From Candidatus Saccharimonadota bacterium (GTDB lineage Bacteria > Patescibacteriota > Saccharimonadia > Saccharimonadales > Saccharimonadaceae): 64,000 nt of DNA. The notes under the pieces are model-generated. The model had not been told where the DNA came from. It searched no databases and saw only the letters and a program-made list of their open reading frames with translations. Location: positions 1 to 64,000 of the forward strand of contig JAGCAJ010000007.1 of assembly GCA_017652765.1 (NCBI GenBank), in the 5' to 3' direction. Position 1 is the stretch's first letter. Each line of letters starts with the position of its first letter. Position numbers and translations under genes: made by a program. Positions 15,480 to 24,524 of this stretch are shown here, piece by piece.

Positions 15480-16559
15480 ATGCAGACCGAAAAACGCCTA
15501 GAGATTTTGAAGACTGATTTTTTTGATACGTGGGAAAAGCTAAAGATTGATGACGAAATTGCTAAGCTAGACCAGCTAGAAGCCGAGGTTGCTAATCCAG
15601 AAATCTGGAAAGACCCGGATGACGCCCGCGAGAAAAACGAATCTCTCGCCCGCCTAAAAGAAAAAGTCGAAGCCTGGCAAGTCCTAAAAATGCAAATCAC
15701 CGATATTTCCGAACTATTATCTCTTGGTGAGGATGACCTAGCCCAAGAAATCGACGACCAAGTTTCTGCAATGGAAAACACTTTTTCTGAGTTAAAACAG
15801 ACCCTAAAATTTACCGGGCCATACGACCATGGCGACGCGATTATCCGTATCACGGCTGGCGCCGGCGGAACAGAAGCAATGGATTGGGCCGGAATGTTAG
15901 AGCGAATGTATCTCAGATTTTTTGAGAAAAAGGGTTATAAGGCTACCCTTCTAGAAAAAACCGAAGGCGAAGAAGCCGGAATAAAGACCGCCGTTTATGA
16001 AATCTCCGGCACAGATGTCTATGGCACACTAAAGAGCGAACACGGCACACATCGTCTAGTCCGACTTAGCCCGTTTAATGCGGACAATCTCCGCCAGACT
16101 TCGTTTTCTTTAGTAGAAATCCTCCCCGTAATTAAGGGTGACACCGACGTAAAAATCGACGACAAAGATCTCCGCATCGACGTTTATCATTCTGGCGGGC
16201 ACGGTGGCCAGAGCGTAAACACTACTAACTCTGCCGTACGTATTACCCATATTCCGACAAATACCGTCGTCGCCATCCAGAACGAGCGTAGCCAACTCCA
16301 AAACAAAGAAAAAGCCATGGAAATCCTGCGCGGTAAACTAGCCCAAATGCAAATAGAACAACAAGCCGAGAGCATAGACAAACTTCGCGCTGGCGAATCC
16401 GCGTCTTGGGGGCAACAAATCAGAAATTATGTCCTCCAGCCATATAAATTAGTAAAAGACACCCGGACCAAATACGAAGAAACCGACGCCGACGCCGTCC
16501 TAGACGGCAAAATCGACGGGTTTATTAATGCTTATTTAGAGGCAAACCTTTCCGCCTAG
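15480..16559 (+). CDS. prfB: Peptide chain release factor 2
   Basis: RF2 terminates at UAA and UGA. The tripeptide SPF lies near residue 197 (VRLSPFNADN) and the GGQ motif near 240 (SGGHGGQSV). At 359 aa it is full length in one frame, so there is no programmed frameshift of the E. coli kind. Its presence shows UGA is a stop codon, unlike in Gracilibacteria and Absconditabacteria. The start has no Shine-Dalgarno sequence; a TGTAAT box lies just upstream. Confidence 0.97.
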   Translation: MQTEKRLEILKTDFFDTWEKLKIDDEIAKLDQLEAEVANPEIWKDPDDAREKNESLARLKEKVEAWQVLKMQITDISELLSLGEDDLAQEIDDQVSAMENTFSELKQTLKFTGPYDHGDAIIRITAGAGGTEAMDWAGMLERMYLRFFEKKGYKATLLEKTEGEEAGIKTAVYEISGTDVYGTLKSEHGTHRLVRLSPFNADNLRQTSFSLVEILPVIKGDTDVKIDDKDLRIDVYHSGGHGGQSVNTTNSAVRITHIPTNTVVAIQNERSQLQNKEKAMEILRGKLAQMQIEQQAESIDKLRAGESASWGQQIRNYVLQPYKLVKDTRTKYEETDADAVLDGKIDGFINAYLEANLSA

Positions 16560-17154
16560 TTAGAACTAGCATCGCCATAAATATATAGATATAACCGGTT
16601 TCCCAAATTAGCATAGTATTCCAGAGTGCCGGCCATTTTATGGAATAACCCGTAATATATACTAGCCCGTACGCTATAAAGGCCAGCGTTGCCGTCATAG
16701 AAAAATTGTCGCGCCTAGTCGCTAATCTAAACCTCTCTAGCCCCATACAAAACATTGCAATAAACATTGTCCTTGCAAAGAAAATATGCGTATTCACAAA
16801 AATTTCTCTAATACCGGGCTCGCCAAATTCTATATGCGGAAAAACTGATAGCCCCACAAATCCGATTACCTCTATTAGACTAAGTACAAACCATATAGCC
16901 GAAAAATTTTTGCGAACAGAAATAAAATATCTAAGTAGTAATGTTGCTATAAAAAAGTTACAGACACAAAAGAATATCGAGCTCCATAATTCTAGCCCTA
17001 CATAGCGCGAGATGGTTAGAGATAAATTCCCAGAATACCCCTCAAAAATCCAATAATATCCTAAAATTATAATTTGTGAAAAAGCAAAAATCGCCGGCGC
17101 CATCGCCAAGCCGATACTCGGTTTTGCAATATTTCTAGCTAGTGACTTACGCAT
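16525..17154 (-). CDS. Polytopic membrane protein, about six helices
   Basis: A 209 aa hydrophobic protein with about six membrane segments. Residues near 108-127 (HIEFGEPGIREIFVNTHI) include acidic and His residues between helices. It resembles DUF998- or Frag1-type small integral membrane proteins in layout, but I cannot assign it. Its 3' end overlaps prfB by 35 bp. The upstream 44-nt element is shared with prfB. Confidence 0.7.
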   Translation of the reverse strand: MRKSLARNIAKPSIGLAMAPAIFAFSQIIILGYYWIFEGYSGNLSLTISRYVGLELWSSIFFCVCNFFIATLLLRYFISVRKNFSAIWFVLSLIEVIGFVGLSVFPHIEFGEPGIREIFVNTHIFFARTMFIAMFCMGLERFRLATRRDNFSMTATLAFIAYGLVYITGYSIKWPALWNTMLIWETGYIYIFMAMLVLTRRKGLPLNKH

Positions 17155-17178
17155 ATCCTATAATATTATAACATTCAG

Positions 17179-17222
17179 AACAATCTCGCAAAATATCATG
17201 CTCACGCTTGAGTTTCTCTTGA
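17179..17222 (-). repeat. 44-nt promoter-upstream element, copy B (before the 16.5-17.2 kb gene)
   Basis: Inverted copy of 15414-15457 with one mismatch. It ends 24 nt before the ATG of the membrane-protein gene, with TATAAT between, mirroring the arrangement at prfB. Confidence 0.8.
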
Positions 17223-17246
17223 CGCGTATGATATAATGTCCGCACT

Positions 17247-17819
17247 ATGTTAGCGTATAGCGATGAATCAGGGTCTCCCGGAGTCGCCATCAACAAAAGC
17301 GACTGGTTTTTGGTTTCCATGGCATTTTTCAAAAATAAAACTACTGCTAACTCCGCGAGATCAGAAATCGTTAACTTACGCAAAAAACTGGTATTGCCAG
17401 TTAATTACGAATTTCATCATATTGATGATCCAAAAAATGTGCAGATAGCATTTTATAGCCTAATAAAATCCTTAGATTTTGAGTATAAAACTTACGCAAT
17501 CAAGAAAAATAACAATAAAAAATTCTGTTCCGAAACTACCATGGCTAATCTTATCGTAAGCGACCTTGGGCAATCCGGCAAAATTTCAGTTATTATGGAC
17601 AAAAACAAAAAGCTCTACAATAAATTGTGTAAATCAAAGAAAATCCTAAACATAGACAATATACATTTTGCCGAAGAAGATTCTAAACGAGATGACTGTT
17701 TACAAATTGTCGATTATATTGCTTGCCATGAGATGTCAAAATTAAAGAAAAAGAAGCCTCTACTCAATTTGGCGCGACTCGATAGTAAAAGAGCAGAGAT
17801 AGTCTTGCTTAAAAAATAA
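17247..17819 (+). CDS. DUF3800 family protein
   Basis: A 190 aa protein whose N-terminus YSDESGSPG matches the DUF3800 family, predicted to have an RNase H-like fold with the aspartate/glutamate of the DESG motif as metal ligands. A second conserved region, DDCLQIVDYIACHE, near residue 150 corresponds to the family's LQ.AD.IA motif. Substrates are unknown; members often occur near defence or mobile genes. A TATAAT ends nine bases before the ATG. An RNA-like locus follows immediately. Confidence 0.85.
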   Translation: MLAYSDESGSPGVAINKSDWFLVSMAFFKNKTTANSARSEIVNLRKKLVLPVNYEFHHIDDPKNVQIAFYSLIKSLDFEYKTYAIKKNNNKKFCSETTMANLIVSDLGQSGKISVIMDKNKKLYNKLCKSKKILNIDNIHFAEEDSKRDDCLQIVDYIACHEMSKLKKKKPLLNLARLDSKRAEIVLLKK

Positions 17820-17839
17820 AATTGGTATATAATGTAGTA

Positions 17840-17980
17840 AAGACGACGGCCCTGACGGTCACTGGAGAGTGGCCGGCAAGTCTAGGGTCTTCCGTAAGGA
17901 AGATATGGTGAATTGACATCTCAAGCCGCTTGCCCAGCCGTTGCGGAGACCACTTGGAAACAAGTGGTCTTGCTCATTTT
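17840..17980 (+). ncRNA. Candidate structured small RNA, family unknown
   Basis: A TATAAT at 17828-17833 is followed by about 140 bases with a consistent fold: outer stem ACGGC/GCCGT (17846/17937); hairpin GGTCACT/AGTGGCC with loop GGAG (17857-17874); stem GGCAAG/CTTGCC (17875/17929) enclosing GTCTTCC/GGAAGAT with a GTAA tetraloop (17887-17904); then a 10 bp 3' hairpin AGACCACTTG/CAAGTGGTCT with loop GAAA (17947-17970). I see none of the conserved sequences of SRP RNA, 6S, tmRNA or RNase P. It could also be a leader element of ftsE. Confidence 0.6.
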
Positions 17981-18028
17981 ACCCCCCCTTCATTTGCTTT
18001 TCATTTTTGCTTATGCTATCATGGGATT

Positions 18029-18820
18029 ATGATATTACTCGATCAAGTGTCCAAAACTTACCGCGGAGATACTTATCCCGCACTTGACCATGTCTCGCTC
18101 CATATCGAGCCCAATGAGTTTGTCTTTTTAGTTGGTCAATCCGGCGCCGGCAAGTCCACCCTCATGAAAATGATTACCAAAGAAGAAATTCCAGATTCTG
18201 GCAAAATCATCATCGGTGGTATCGACCTAGATTACGTTAAAAAACGCTATATTCCGCATTATCGCCGTCGCCTAGGCGTAGTTTATCAGGATTTTAAGCT
18301 TCTTCCGTCTCGTACAGTTTATGAGAATGTTGCCTTTGCACTAGAAATCGCCGGCATGAGCAACAGGGAAATAGACAAGACCGTACCAAAGGTTCTAGAG
18401 CTAGTTGGACTTCTAGACGCCGCCAAGAAATTCCCGCGTGAGCTATCCGGCGGTATGGCCCAGCGCGTTTCTATCGCCCGTTCCGTCGCCCGTCAGCCAA
18501 AAATCCTTATCGCCGACGAGCCTACTGGCAACCTAGACAAAATCACCCGCGGAGAAATTATTGATTTACTCCAAAAGATTAACGATTTTGGTACTACCGT
18601 TCTCGTCACTACTCACGACGAAAATATCGTCAACAATCTCCAAAAACGCGTCGTTACGCTTAAAAACGGCAAGATTGTTTCCGACCAGAAAAACCGCGGA
18701 GTTTACAAACTTGACGCTACGCCCGTTACATCCACTAGCCGACCAATCATCACTACTAGGCAACCTATCGCTAAACCAACCACTGGACGCGTCGCTCGTA
18801 CTACTAGGAGGGTAATATAA
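18029..18820 (+). CDS. ftsE: Cell division ATP-binding protein FtsE
   Basis: ATPase of the FtsEX complex, 263 aa. Walker A GQSGAGKST is at 36-44, signature LSGGMAQR at 139-146 and Walker B ILIADEPTG at 159-167. A Thr/Arg-rich tail of about 35 residues extends beyond the usual end. The start is set by TATGCTATCAT, which ends 6 nt before this ATG; upstream codons run into the RNA-like region. It is followed after 1 bp by ftsX and then by a CHAP-domain hydrolase, a classic FtsEX-hydrolase cluster. Confidence 0.95.
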   Translation: MILLDQVSKTYRGDTYPALDHVSLHIEPNEFVFLVGQSGAGKSTLMKMITKEEIPDSGKIIIGGIDLDYVKKRYIPHYRRRLGVVYQDFKLLPSRTVYENVAFALEIAGMSNREIDKTVPKVLELVGLLDAAKKFPRELSGGMAQRVSIARSVARQPKILIADEPTGNLDKITRGEIIDLLQKINDFGTTVLVTTHDENIVNNLQKRVVTLKNGKIVSDQKNRGVYKLDATPVTSTSRPIITTRQPIAKPTTGRVARTTRRVI

Positions 18821-18821
18821 A

Positions 18822-19868
18822 ATGTCCGAAAAAGGCAAATCCACCAAAAAGAATCTCAAAACCATGAGCAAAAACAGCGGAGTCCAAAAACTCCGTAGTA
18901 CATCCCGCGTGTTCAAATACGGCGCGATTAGTTTTACACGCAACATCTGGCTATCCATCGCCGCTACGCTCGTTATGAGCATGACGCTCATCATTTTATT
19001 TGTCACGGTTATCGCTAGCGGTATCCTAGCTTCTACTGCTGACACCATGCGTGAAAAAATCGACATCACCATCTATCTTCGCCCCGGCACCACCGCTACT
19101 ACACTATCTAGCATGGCTAGCACTCTCGCTTCCGACGACAATGTGAGCTCTGTTAGCGTTTCTACTTCCGAAGAGGAATACGAACGCTTCCTTGCCGAAA
19201 ACGCCGACAACGAAGATTTATTAAGCGCTCTCTCCGACGAGTCCGGAGAAATGCGAGCCAAGATGATTGCCAAGATGCAATCCACCATCCGTATCAAAGT
19301 CGTAGATATCGACGACCTCTCTAGTATTAAACAAATCGTCGCCACCGACCGCAACTTCGTCATTCATATAGACCCAGACAACCCACCTACCTACGACGTC
19401 AACCGCGCCGAAATAGAGACTATCACATCCTGGGCTAACATCGCTAGAAACGGTGGTATTATCCTATCCGTTGTCTTTCTAGCCGTGTCCGTCCTCGTCA
19501 TCTTTAACACTATCCGCATGGCAATTTTCTCCCGCAGGGAAGAAATCTATATGATGCGTCTAGTTGGTGCGGACAATAATTTCATCCGCGGACCATTCCT
19601 CATCGAGGCCCAGATTTCTGGTATTATTTCTGGCATCGTCGCCACTACGCTTGGCTACTTTGGCTTCCGCGCCCTCGCTCCGCATTTAGAAAACTATGGT
19701 ATTAACGTATCTTCTATTTCTAACATTCTAAATTCTAGCTCGCTCGTCCTAGTTTATCTTGTTACTATTCTTATTGGCATCACTATCGGCACCGTATCCT
19801 CGCTTCTTGCTATTAGGAAATACCTAAACAGCTCTCCAAGGCGTACCAAGAAGAAAAACCGCCATTGA
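18822..19868 (+). CDS. ftsX: Cell division protein FtsX
   Basis: Integral membrane partner of FtsE, 348 aa. A cytoplasmic basic N-terminus precedes the first helix (about 45-70); a large extracellular loop (about 75-205) would bind the wall hydrolase; three helices follow (about 215-240, 262-285, 305-330). The loop starts DITIYLRPGTT, typical of FtsX. AGGAGGGTAATATAA upstream provides a Shine-Dalgarno sequence inside the end of ftsE. By analogy it passes ATPase-driven movements to the CHAP protein encoded next. Confidence 0.94.
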   Translation: MSEKGKSTKKNLKTMSKNSGVQKLRSTSRVFKYGAISFTRNIWLSIAATLVMSMTLIILFVTVIASGILASTADTMREKIDITIYLRPGTTATTLSSMASTLASDDNVSSVSVSTSEEEYERFLAENADNEDLLSALSDESGEMRAKMIAKMQSTIRIKVVDIDDLSSIKQIVATDRNFVIHIDPDNPPTYDVNRAEIETITSWANIARNGGIILSVVFLAVSVLVIFNTIRMAIFSRREEIYMMRLVGADNNFIRGPFLIEAQISGIISGIVATTLGYFGFRALAPHLENYGINVSSISNILNSSSLVLVYLVTILIGITIGTVSSLLAIRKYLNSSPRRTKKKNRH

Positions 19869-19899
19869 TTTTTCTTACCGCTTATGCTAAAATAAGAGC

Positions 19900-21060
19900 A
19901 TGAAAGCTCTCAAAATAAAAACATTCAAATTTTTTGTCCCCGTTTTAATATTTAGTCTAGTCCTCTCCGCGATTTTGATGCCTGGAAAATCTGCCTTTGC
20001 TGACTACGCTATTTGTACTAGTGACGCCTGTAAGGCCGCCCAAGAAGCCGAAAACGCTCTCCGCCAAAAAGCTTCCGAAGCTGTCAACGAAGCCCAAACC
20101 GTCGAAGGTGAAATCGCAAAACTAAATGCCGAAATCGACGCCATCCAAGCCAACATCGACACTTCCGTCGCTATGGTAAACGATTTGAAGGAGCAAATCA
20201 AACAGACCGAGGAGCGCCTCGACGAGCAAGAAACCGGTCTCGCTAGCCTACTCGTCCAAATGCACTTTGACCACGATACGGACCCTATTTCTATTCTTGC
20301 CAGCTCTAAATCTCTCTCCGACTACGCCGAAAAACAAGCTCGCACAGAAAACATTAAGTCCCAAATCGCCTCTGGTATAGAAACCATCAAAGAGCTAAAG
20401 GCCGACCTAGAGGGCCAAAAAGCCGATGTCGAACGCCTCATAGAAGAACAAGAAGGCCAACGCACTGCCATCGCCGAGAAAAAAGCCGAGCAACAAGAAA
20501 TCGCCAACAAATATCGTGACGACGCTGCTGCCTTTTCTGCTGACGCCGATGCCAAACACCAAGAAATGCTCGCCCAGGTAGAATGGATTAGGACCCAGGT
20601 CCACGCTGCCGGCAATATCGCCGGTCCACGTTCTACTTCCGGTAACGACACTTATCCATGGCGCCAAAAATGTCTCTACGAAGGCCTCGGTCCTTGGGCT
20701 GTAGTTAACTGGAAGTCCGGTGGATATGGTGGTCTTTATTGTCAATGCGTAGATTATGCTGGCTGGAAGATTTATGAGTACACTCACGGCCAGGTCAACG
20801 CCGAAACTTGGGGCAACGCTAACATGTGGGGTTCTTCTGCTCGTCGTTATAGTAAAATTTGGGTCGACGAAATCCCTGCTCCAAACACCGTCGCCGTATC
20901 CGGCTATGGTGGCTATGGCCACGTCATGTGGGTAGAATCCGTCAACCCTGATGGCACGCTTAATATTTCTGAATACAACTGGTATCCATACGCCTTTTCT
21001 ACCGGCGTAGTAACCAACCCATCTGGCCTACTCTACATCCACCTAGACAACTACCATTAA
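19900..21060 (+). CDS. PcsB-like wall hydrolase: coiled coil plus CHAP domain
   Basis: A 386 aa secreted peptidoglycan hydrolase. The signal peptide covers about 1-35. A long coiled coil (about 45-235) resembles PcsB/CwlO/EnvC partners of FtsX. The C-terminal CHAP domain (about 255-386) has the catalytic cysteine in YCQCVDYAGW (Cys283) and histidine in GGYGHVMWVE (His341). Its place after ftsEX supports activation by that complex during division. TAAAAT ends 6 nt before the ATG, so it is probably leaderless. Confidence 0.93.
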   Translation: MKALKIKTFKFFVPVLIFSLVLSAILMPGKSAFADYAICTSDACKAAQEAENALRQKASEAVNEAQTVEGEIAKLNAEIDAIQANIDTSVAMVNDLKEQIKQTEERLDEQETGLASLLVQMHFDHDTDPISILASSKSLSDYAEKQARTENIKSQIASGIETIKELKADLEGQKADVERLIEEQEGQRTAIAEKKAEQQEIANKYRDDAAAFSADADAKHQEMLAQVEWIRTQVHAAGNIAGPRSTSGNDTYPWRQKCLYEGLGPWAVVNWKSGGYGGLYCQCVDYAGWKIYEYTHGQVNAETWGNANMWGSSARRYSKIWVDEIPAPNTVAVSGYGGYGHVMWVESVNPDGTLNISEYNWYPYAFSTGVVTNPSGLLYIHLDNYH

Positions 21061-21091
21061 CATTATCTAGATTTTGTGTTAAAATAAGGTA

Positions 21092-22273
21092 ATGACAAAA
21101 CCAGAAACTAAAAAGGTCAATCTTGGGAGTGCGCTTGTTGGTGGATTTGTCGCGCTAGTTATTGGTGTCTTTGTTGGTATTAACTGGACCAAAATCGCCC
21201 CCAATTTTTTGCCGTACCTTGGGTTCAAGGTTACCGCTACTAATGATTGGGGTGAACTAGACGAAGTCTATTCGGAATTAGTGTCTAAATACGACGGTGC
21301 CGTAGATCGCGCCTCCGCCATAGAAGGCGCCAAAAAGGGAATCGCTGCCTCCGTCGGAGACGTCTATACGTCCTATATGACTGCCTCTGAAGCTACCGAT
21401 TTTAACAAATCTTTGCATGGCGAAGTCGGCTCCGGTATTGGTGTTGTCCTAGCCAAGCGCGATGACTATATTCGTATTGTCCGTACGCTTCCTGATAATC
21501 CCGCTAGCAAAGCTGGCGTGCTTGCTGGCGACATCATCTACAAAATTAACGGCGAAGCTGTTTATAATTTAGAAGCTGACGCTATTGCAACTAAGCTCCG
21601 CGGGGCTTCCGGCACAGAACTAGAGCTCTCCGTCGTCCGCGACGGCGAAGAAAAAACTTATAAGCTAACGCGTGAAGAAATCAACAACGTTTCTGCTTAT
21701 ATAGAATACAAAGACAATACTGCTATCGTCCACGTTACTCGCTTTGACAACGATACCGGTAAACTCGTCCGCGATTTTACCAAAGAATTTAAAGATAAGG
21801 GAATTAATAAAGTCATTCTAGATCTCCGCGATAACGGCGGTGGCTATGTTAGCTCCGCTAAGGACCTCCTTAGCCTCTGGATAGATAGTAAAGCCGTCCT
21901 AGTCCAAAAGTCCAGCAAACTCCCTGACGAAACTACCTATGCCTCTCACGGCGTAGCCGACCTTGCCGACATGAAAACCGTCGTCCTTATTAACGGTAGT
22001 ACTGCCTCCGCCTCAGAAATCGTCGCCGGCGCACTCAAAGATTACGGCAAAGCCACTATTATCGGCGAGAAATCTTACGGCAAAGGCGTCGTCCAACAGC
22101 TCGTCAACCTCTCTGGTGGCACATTACTCAAGGTTACTACCGCCCACTGGTACACACCTAACGGTAATACAATTAATGGTACCGGTATCACTCCAGACAT
22201 CGAAGTTACCCGCTCTTACGAAGACATCAACAAAAATCGCGACCCACAGCTAGATCGCGCTCTAGAATTTTAG
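21092..22273 (+). CDS. ctpA: Carboxy-terminal processing protease (S41 family)
   Basis: A 393 aa membrane-anchored protease with a helix at about 12-32, a PDZ domain (about 100-185, GSGIGVVLAKRDD and AGVLAGDIIYKING), and the S41 peptidase core. The serine motif STASASE lies at about 302-308 and the lysine motif EKSYGKGVVQ near 325-335. CtpA-type proteases trim exported proteins and regulate wall hydrolases, which suits its place behind the CHAP hydrolase. TAAAAT ends 6 nt before the ATG. Confidence 0.95.
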   Translation: MTKPETKKVNLGSALVGGFVALVIGVFVGINWTKIAPNFLPYLGFKVTATNDWGELDEVYSELVSKYDGAVDRASAIEGAKKGIAASVGDVYTSYMTASEATDFNKSLHGEVGSGIGVVLAKRDDYIRIVRTLPDNPASKAGVLAGDIIYKINGEAVYNLEADAIATKLRGASGTELELSVVRDGEEKTYKLTREEINNVSAYIEYKDNTAIVHVTRFDNDTGKLVRDFTKEFKDKGINKVILDLRDNGGGYVSSAKDLLSLWIDSKAVLVQKSSKLPDETTYASHGVADLADMKTVVLINGSTASASEIVAGALKDYGKATIIGEKSYGKGVVQQLVNLSGGTLLKVTTAHWYTPNGNTINGTGITPDIEVTRSYEDINKNRDPQLDRALEF

Positions 22274-22302
22274 CCTCTAATCTGCTACACTATATATAAT
22301 AT

Positions 22303-22515
22303 ATGGTAGTTAAAGTTTATTCCACTAGTTGGTGTCCTTATTGCCACGTCCTTATGGACTGGCTTGATTCTCTTGGTGTAGAATACGAAGAGATTGATGC
22401 AGAGGATATGGACCTCCAAGCTGTCCCAGTTACAGAAATCGGCGGCGAAAAAATCGTCGGCCTAGACCGCCCTGCCATTAAAAAAGCCCTAAAATCTGCG
22501 GGGCTGTTAAAATGA
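22303..22515 (+). CDS. Glutaredoxin-like protein
   Basis: A 70 aa thioredoxin-fold protein with the redox motif CPYC at residues 11-14, the cis-proline segment VPVTEIGG, and the IVGLDRPAI C-terminus. It would reduce disulfides or mixed disulfides in the cytoplasm. It overlaps the next gene by 4 bp (ATGA type), so they form a small operon. Its length is typical of NrdH/Grx-like proteins. Confidence 0.92.
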   Translation: MVVKVYSTSWCPYCHVLMDWLDSLGVEYEEIDAEDMDLQAVPVTEIGGEKIVGLDRPAIKKALKSAGLLK

Positions 22516-23234
22516 AGAAACAAAACCTAGTTTTCATTCACGGATTCCGCGGAAGCTCACTTGGCCTAGAAGATCTAGCCAAATGTTTTGATAAGAAAAA
22601 ATACAATATCTATCTACCTGACCTTCCGCCCGCCGGAGACAACACTCTCCCAGAATACACCGCTCGTCATTATGCGCGCTTTGTTGCAAATTTTATTAAG
22701 TCCAAAAAACTAAAAGACCCTATCCTAATCGGCCATTCTATGGGTTCTATCATCGTCTCTGCTACGGCCGAGCGCTATCCAGAACTACTCGGAGATAAAA
22801 TCGTCCTCCTCTCTCCTATTTCTGTCCACCCGTCCTGGTTTTTCAAAATGCTCACCCCGCTATCCGCCTTCTTACCTAACAAAGTCGTTGGCTATATCAC
22901 CACTAAATACCTCTTTGTCCCAAAAGACAAAGCCCTGTTCCGTCGCACACTCCTTACTACTTATCATTGTGGCGCAGCCCAGACGAATAGACGCGACATT
23001 TATAAGTCCGCCAAGTTCTCTTGCGACTACGCTATTTCTGATTTTACCTTTGATAAAACTGCTATCTTTATTTCCGGAGAAAAAGACCGTCTCATCCCAC
23101 GCAAGAAAACCGAATCTGTTGCCTCAAACTTCAAAAACGCCAACACTATCTGGATTCCTAATACCGGCCACCTCCTAAACTACGAGGACCCCAAATCCAC
23201 CGCTTCCGCCATCAAAAAATTCCTCAAAAAATAA
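22512..23234 (+). CDS. Alpha/beta hydrolase
   Basis: A 240 aa serine hydrolase. The oxyanion segment is HGFRGS near the N-terminus, the nucleophile elbow is GHSMGS (Ser76), and SGEKDRLIP (Asp) and NTGHLLNYE (His) complete the triad. It has no signal peptide, so it is cytosolic. Substrate unknown; esterase or lysophospholipase activity would fit the lipid-handling genes nearby, but this is a guess. Confidence 0.88.
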   Translation: MKKQNLVFIHGFRGSSLGLEDLAKCFDKKKYNIYLPDLPPAGDNTLPEYTARHYARFVANFIKSKKLKDPILIGHSMGSIIVSATAERYPELLGDKIVLLSPISVHPSWFFKMLTPLSAFLPNKVVGYITTKYLFVPKDKALFRRTLLTTYHCGAAQTNRRDIYKSAKFSCDYAISDFTFDKTAIFISGEKDRLIPRKKTESVASNFKNANTIWIPNTGHLLNYEDPKSTASAIKKFLKK

Positions 23235-23256
23235 CGCTAGCCCAGCGCTATTTTTT
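23226..23256. terminator. Bidirectional terminator between convergent genes
   Basis: Near-perfect dyad AAAAAATAaCGCT/AGCGCTATTTTTT with a short loop; each strand ends in a T-run. It serves the hydrolase gene and the convergent glycosyltransferase gene. Confidence 0.75.
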
Positions 23257-24510
23257 CTTGTCCGCTAATTTTATTGCTGTCTGATATATTTCCTCAAACC
23301 GCGACAAAGTATGGTTAATATCGTGACTCTTTGCTATTTCTAGACTCTCTTTGCCATACTGTTCGCGGAGGGTTTTATCGCTTAGGATTTCTACCATCGC
23401 CTTTGCCATCTGCGTAATATTTCCGGGTTTACACAATATTCCATTCCGTTTATTTTGGCATAGCTCTTTTACTGCGCCGGCGTCCACCGCAACTAGTGGT
23501 AGCCCAGTCGCTGATGCCTCTATTAGTACTATACCCTGAGTTTCTGTCTCGCTTGCCGTCGCAAATAGTGTACCAGTTTTGTAGATTTCGTATAAGTCCG
23601 GAGGCATTACTCGACCTAGGAATTTCACTTTGTCGCCTAGGTTCTTTTCTACTACTAATTTTTCTAGCGCCGGCCTAGCGATTCCGTCTCCCACGATTAG
23701 AAATTCCGCGCCCGTTACGCTTTTACTCGCTATAGAAAACGCCTCCACTACGTTTTCTATTGACTTTTCTGGGTCTACTCGCCCCACATACAATACGCGC
23801 GGAACCTTCATATTGATATGATATTTCTCTAGAATTTCTGTGCTAGGTTTTCCGGGCTTATACTCGGATAAATCCACTCCGTTAGATAGCGCTTCTACCG
23901 GCACCTTAAAATGTTTTCGGTTCTTTGGTACTAAGTCTTCTATTGCCATTTCTGTCGGCATAGTGGCATATTCTGCATGCTTTAGAAAGCTCGCCATATA
24001 TGCCCTTACCGTTGCATCTACCGGCTTTTTTACGGGTTTTAAGAACTTAAATTGTCCCGTAATATTATCCGGATACGCATGCCCCGTTGTTACTAGTGGG
24101 GTATTGTGTTTTCTTACATAATGCATTATCGCTAATGCAATCGTCTCCGCCGTCTGGAGATGTATCACGTCCGGATTAAAATCGTCTAATACCTTTTTTA
24201 CTTCTGTAAGCGCCCGCGTAGACCACCAAATTCCGTTCTTGTACGCCAACCTTGGCATCGGTAGTCCTAGGATTTCTTTCCGCTCTGGTACAGCATTAAT
24301 CTGGTCCGGATAAAACGGAAACTTAGCCGAAGTTAGATGTACTGTCTTTATGCCATTATCATTATCTATATGAAATTTCCCATCAAAACTTGGCGCTATT
24401 ACTAGTACCTCATGTCCACGCTTAACCAGCCCCAGCGCCAAATTATGTGAAAACACCGCCACCCCATTCGTCATCGGATAGTATATATCAGAGGCAATCG
24501 CAATTTTCAT
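23248..24510 (-). CDS. GT4-family glycosyltransferase
   Basis: A 420 aa retaining glycosyltransferase of the GT-B fold. The N-terminus MKIAIASDIYYPMTNGVAVFS is typical of membrane glycolipid enzymes such as diacylglycerol glucosyltransferases and PimB-like mannosyltransferases. The donor-binding part has ASETETQGIVLIEASATGLP with the conserved E-x7-E pair. It could add a sugar to a lipid acceptor. A TATAAT ends exactly 6 nt before the ATG, sharing a symmetrical promoter with smpB. Confidence 0.9.
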   Translation of the reverse strand: MKIAIASDIYYPMTNGVAVFSHNLALGLVKRGHEVLVIAPSFDGKFHIDNDNGIKTVHLTSAKFPFYPDQINAVPERKEILGLPMPRLAYKNGIWWSTRALTEVKKVLDDFNPDVIHLQTAETIALAIMHYVRKHNTPLVTTGHAYPDNITGQFKFLKPVKKPVDATVRAYMASFLKHAEYATMPTEMAIEDLVPKNRKHFKVPVEALSNGVDLSEYKPGKPSTEILEKYHINMKVPRVLYVGRVDPEKSIENVVEAFSIASKSVTGAEFLIVGDGIARPALEKLVVEKNLGDKVKFLGRVMPPDLYEIYKTGTLFATASETETQGIVLIEASATGLPLVAVDAGAVKELCQNKRNGILCKPGNITQMAKAMVEILSDKTLREQYGKESLEIAKSHDINHTLSRFEEIYQTAIKLADKKK

Positions 24511-24524
24511 GTTATAATTATACC
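24511..24524. promoter_or_regulatory. 14-bp symmetrical divergent promoter
   Basis: Only 14 bp separate two divergent start codons. Within them TATAAT occurs on the plus strand (24513-24518) and on the minus strand (24522-24517), overlapping by two bases. Each box ends exactly 6 nt before its own ATG. Neither mRNA can have a leader of more than a base or two. Confidence 0.85.

Noticed and set aside
15480-16559. Programmed frameshift in prfB
   Set aside because: The gene is open from start to end in one frame.
3527-16559. Alternative genetic code with UGA as glycine
   Set aside because: RF2 is present and genes end at TGA (for example the GT8 genes).
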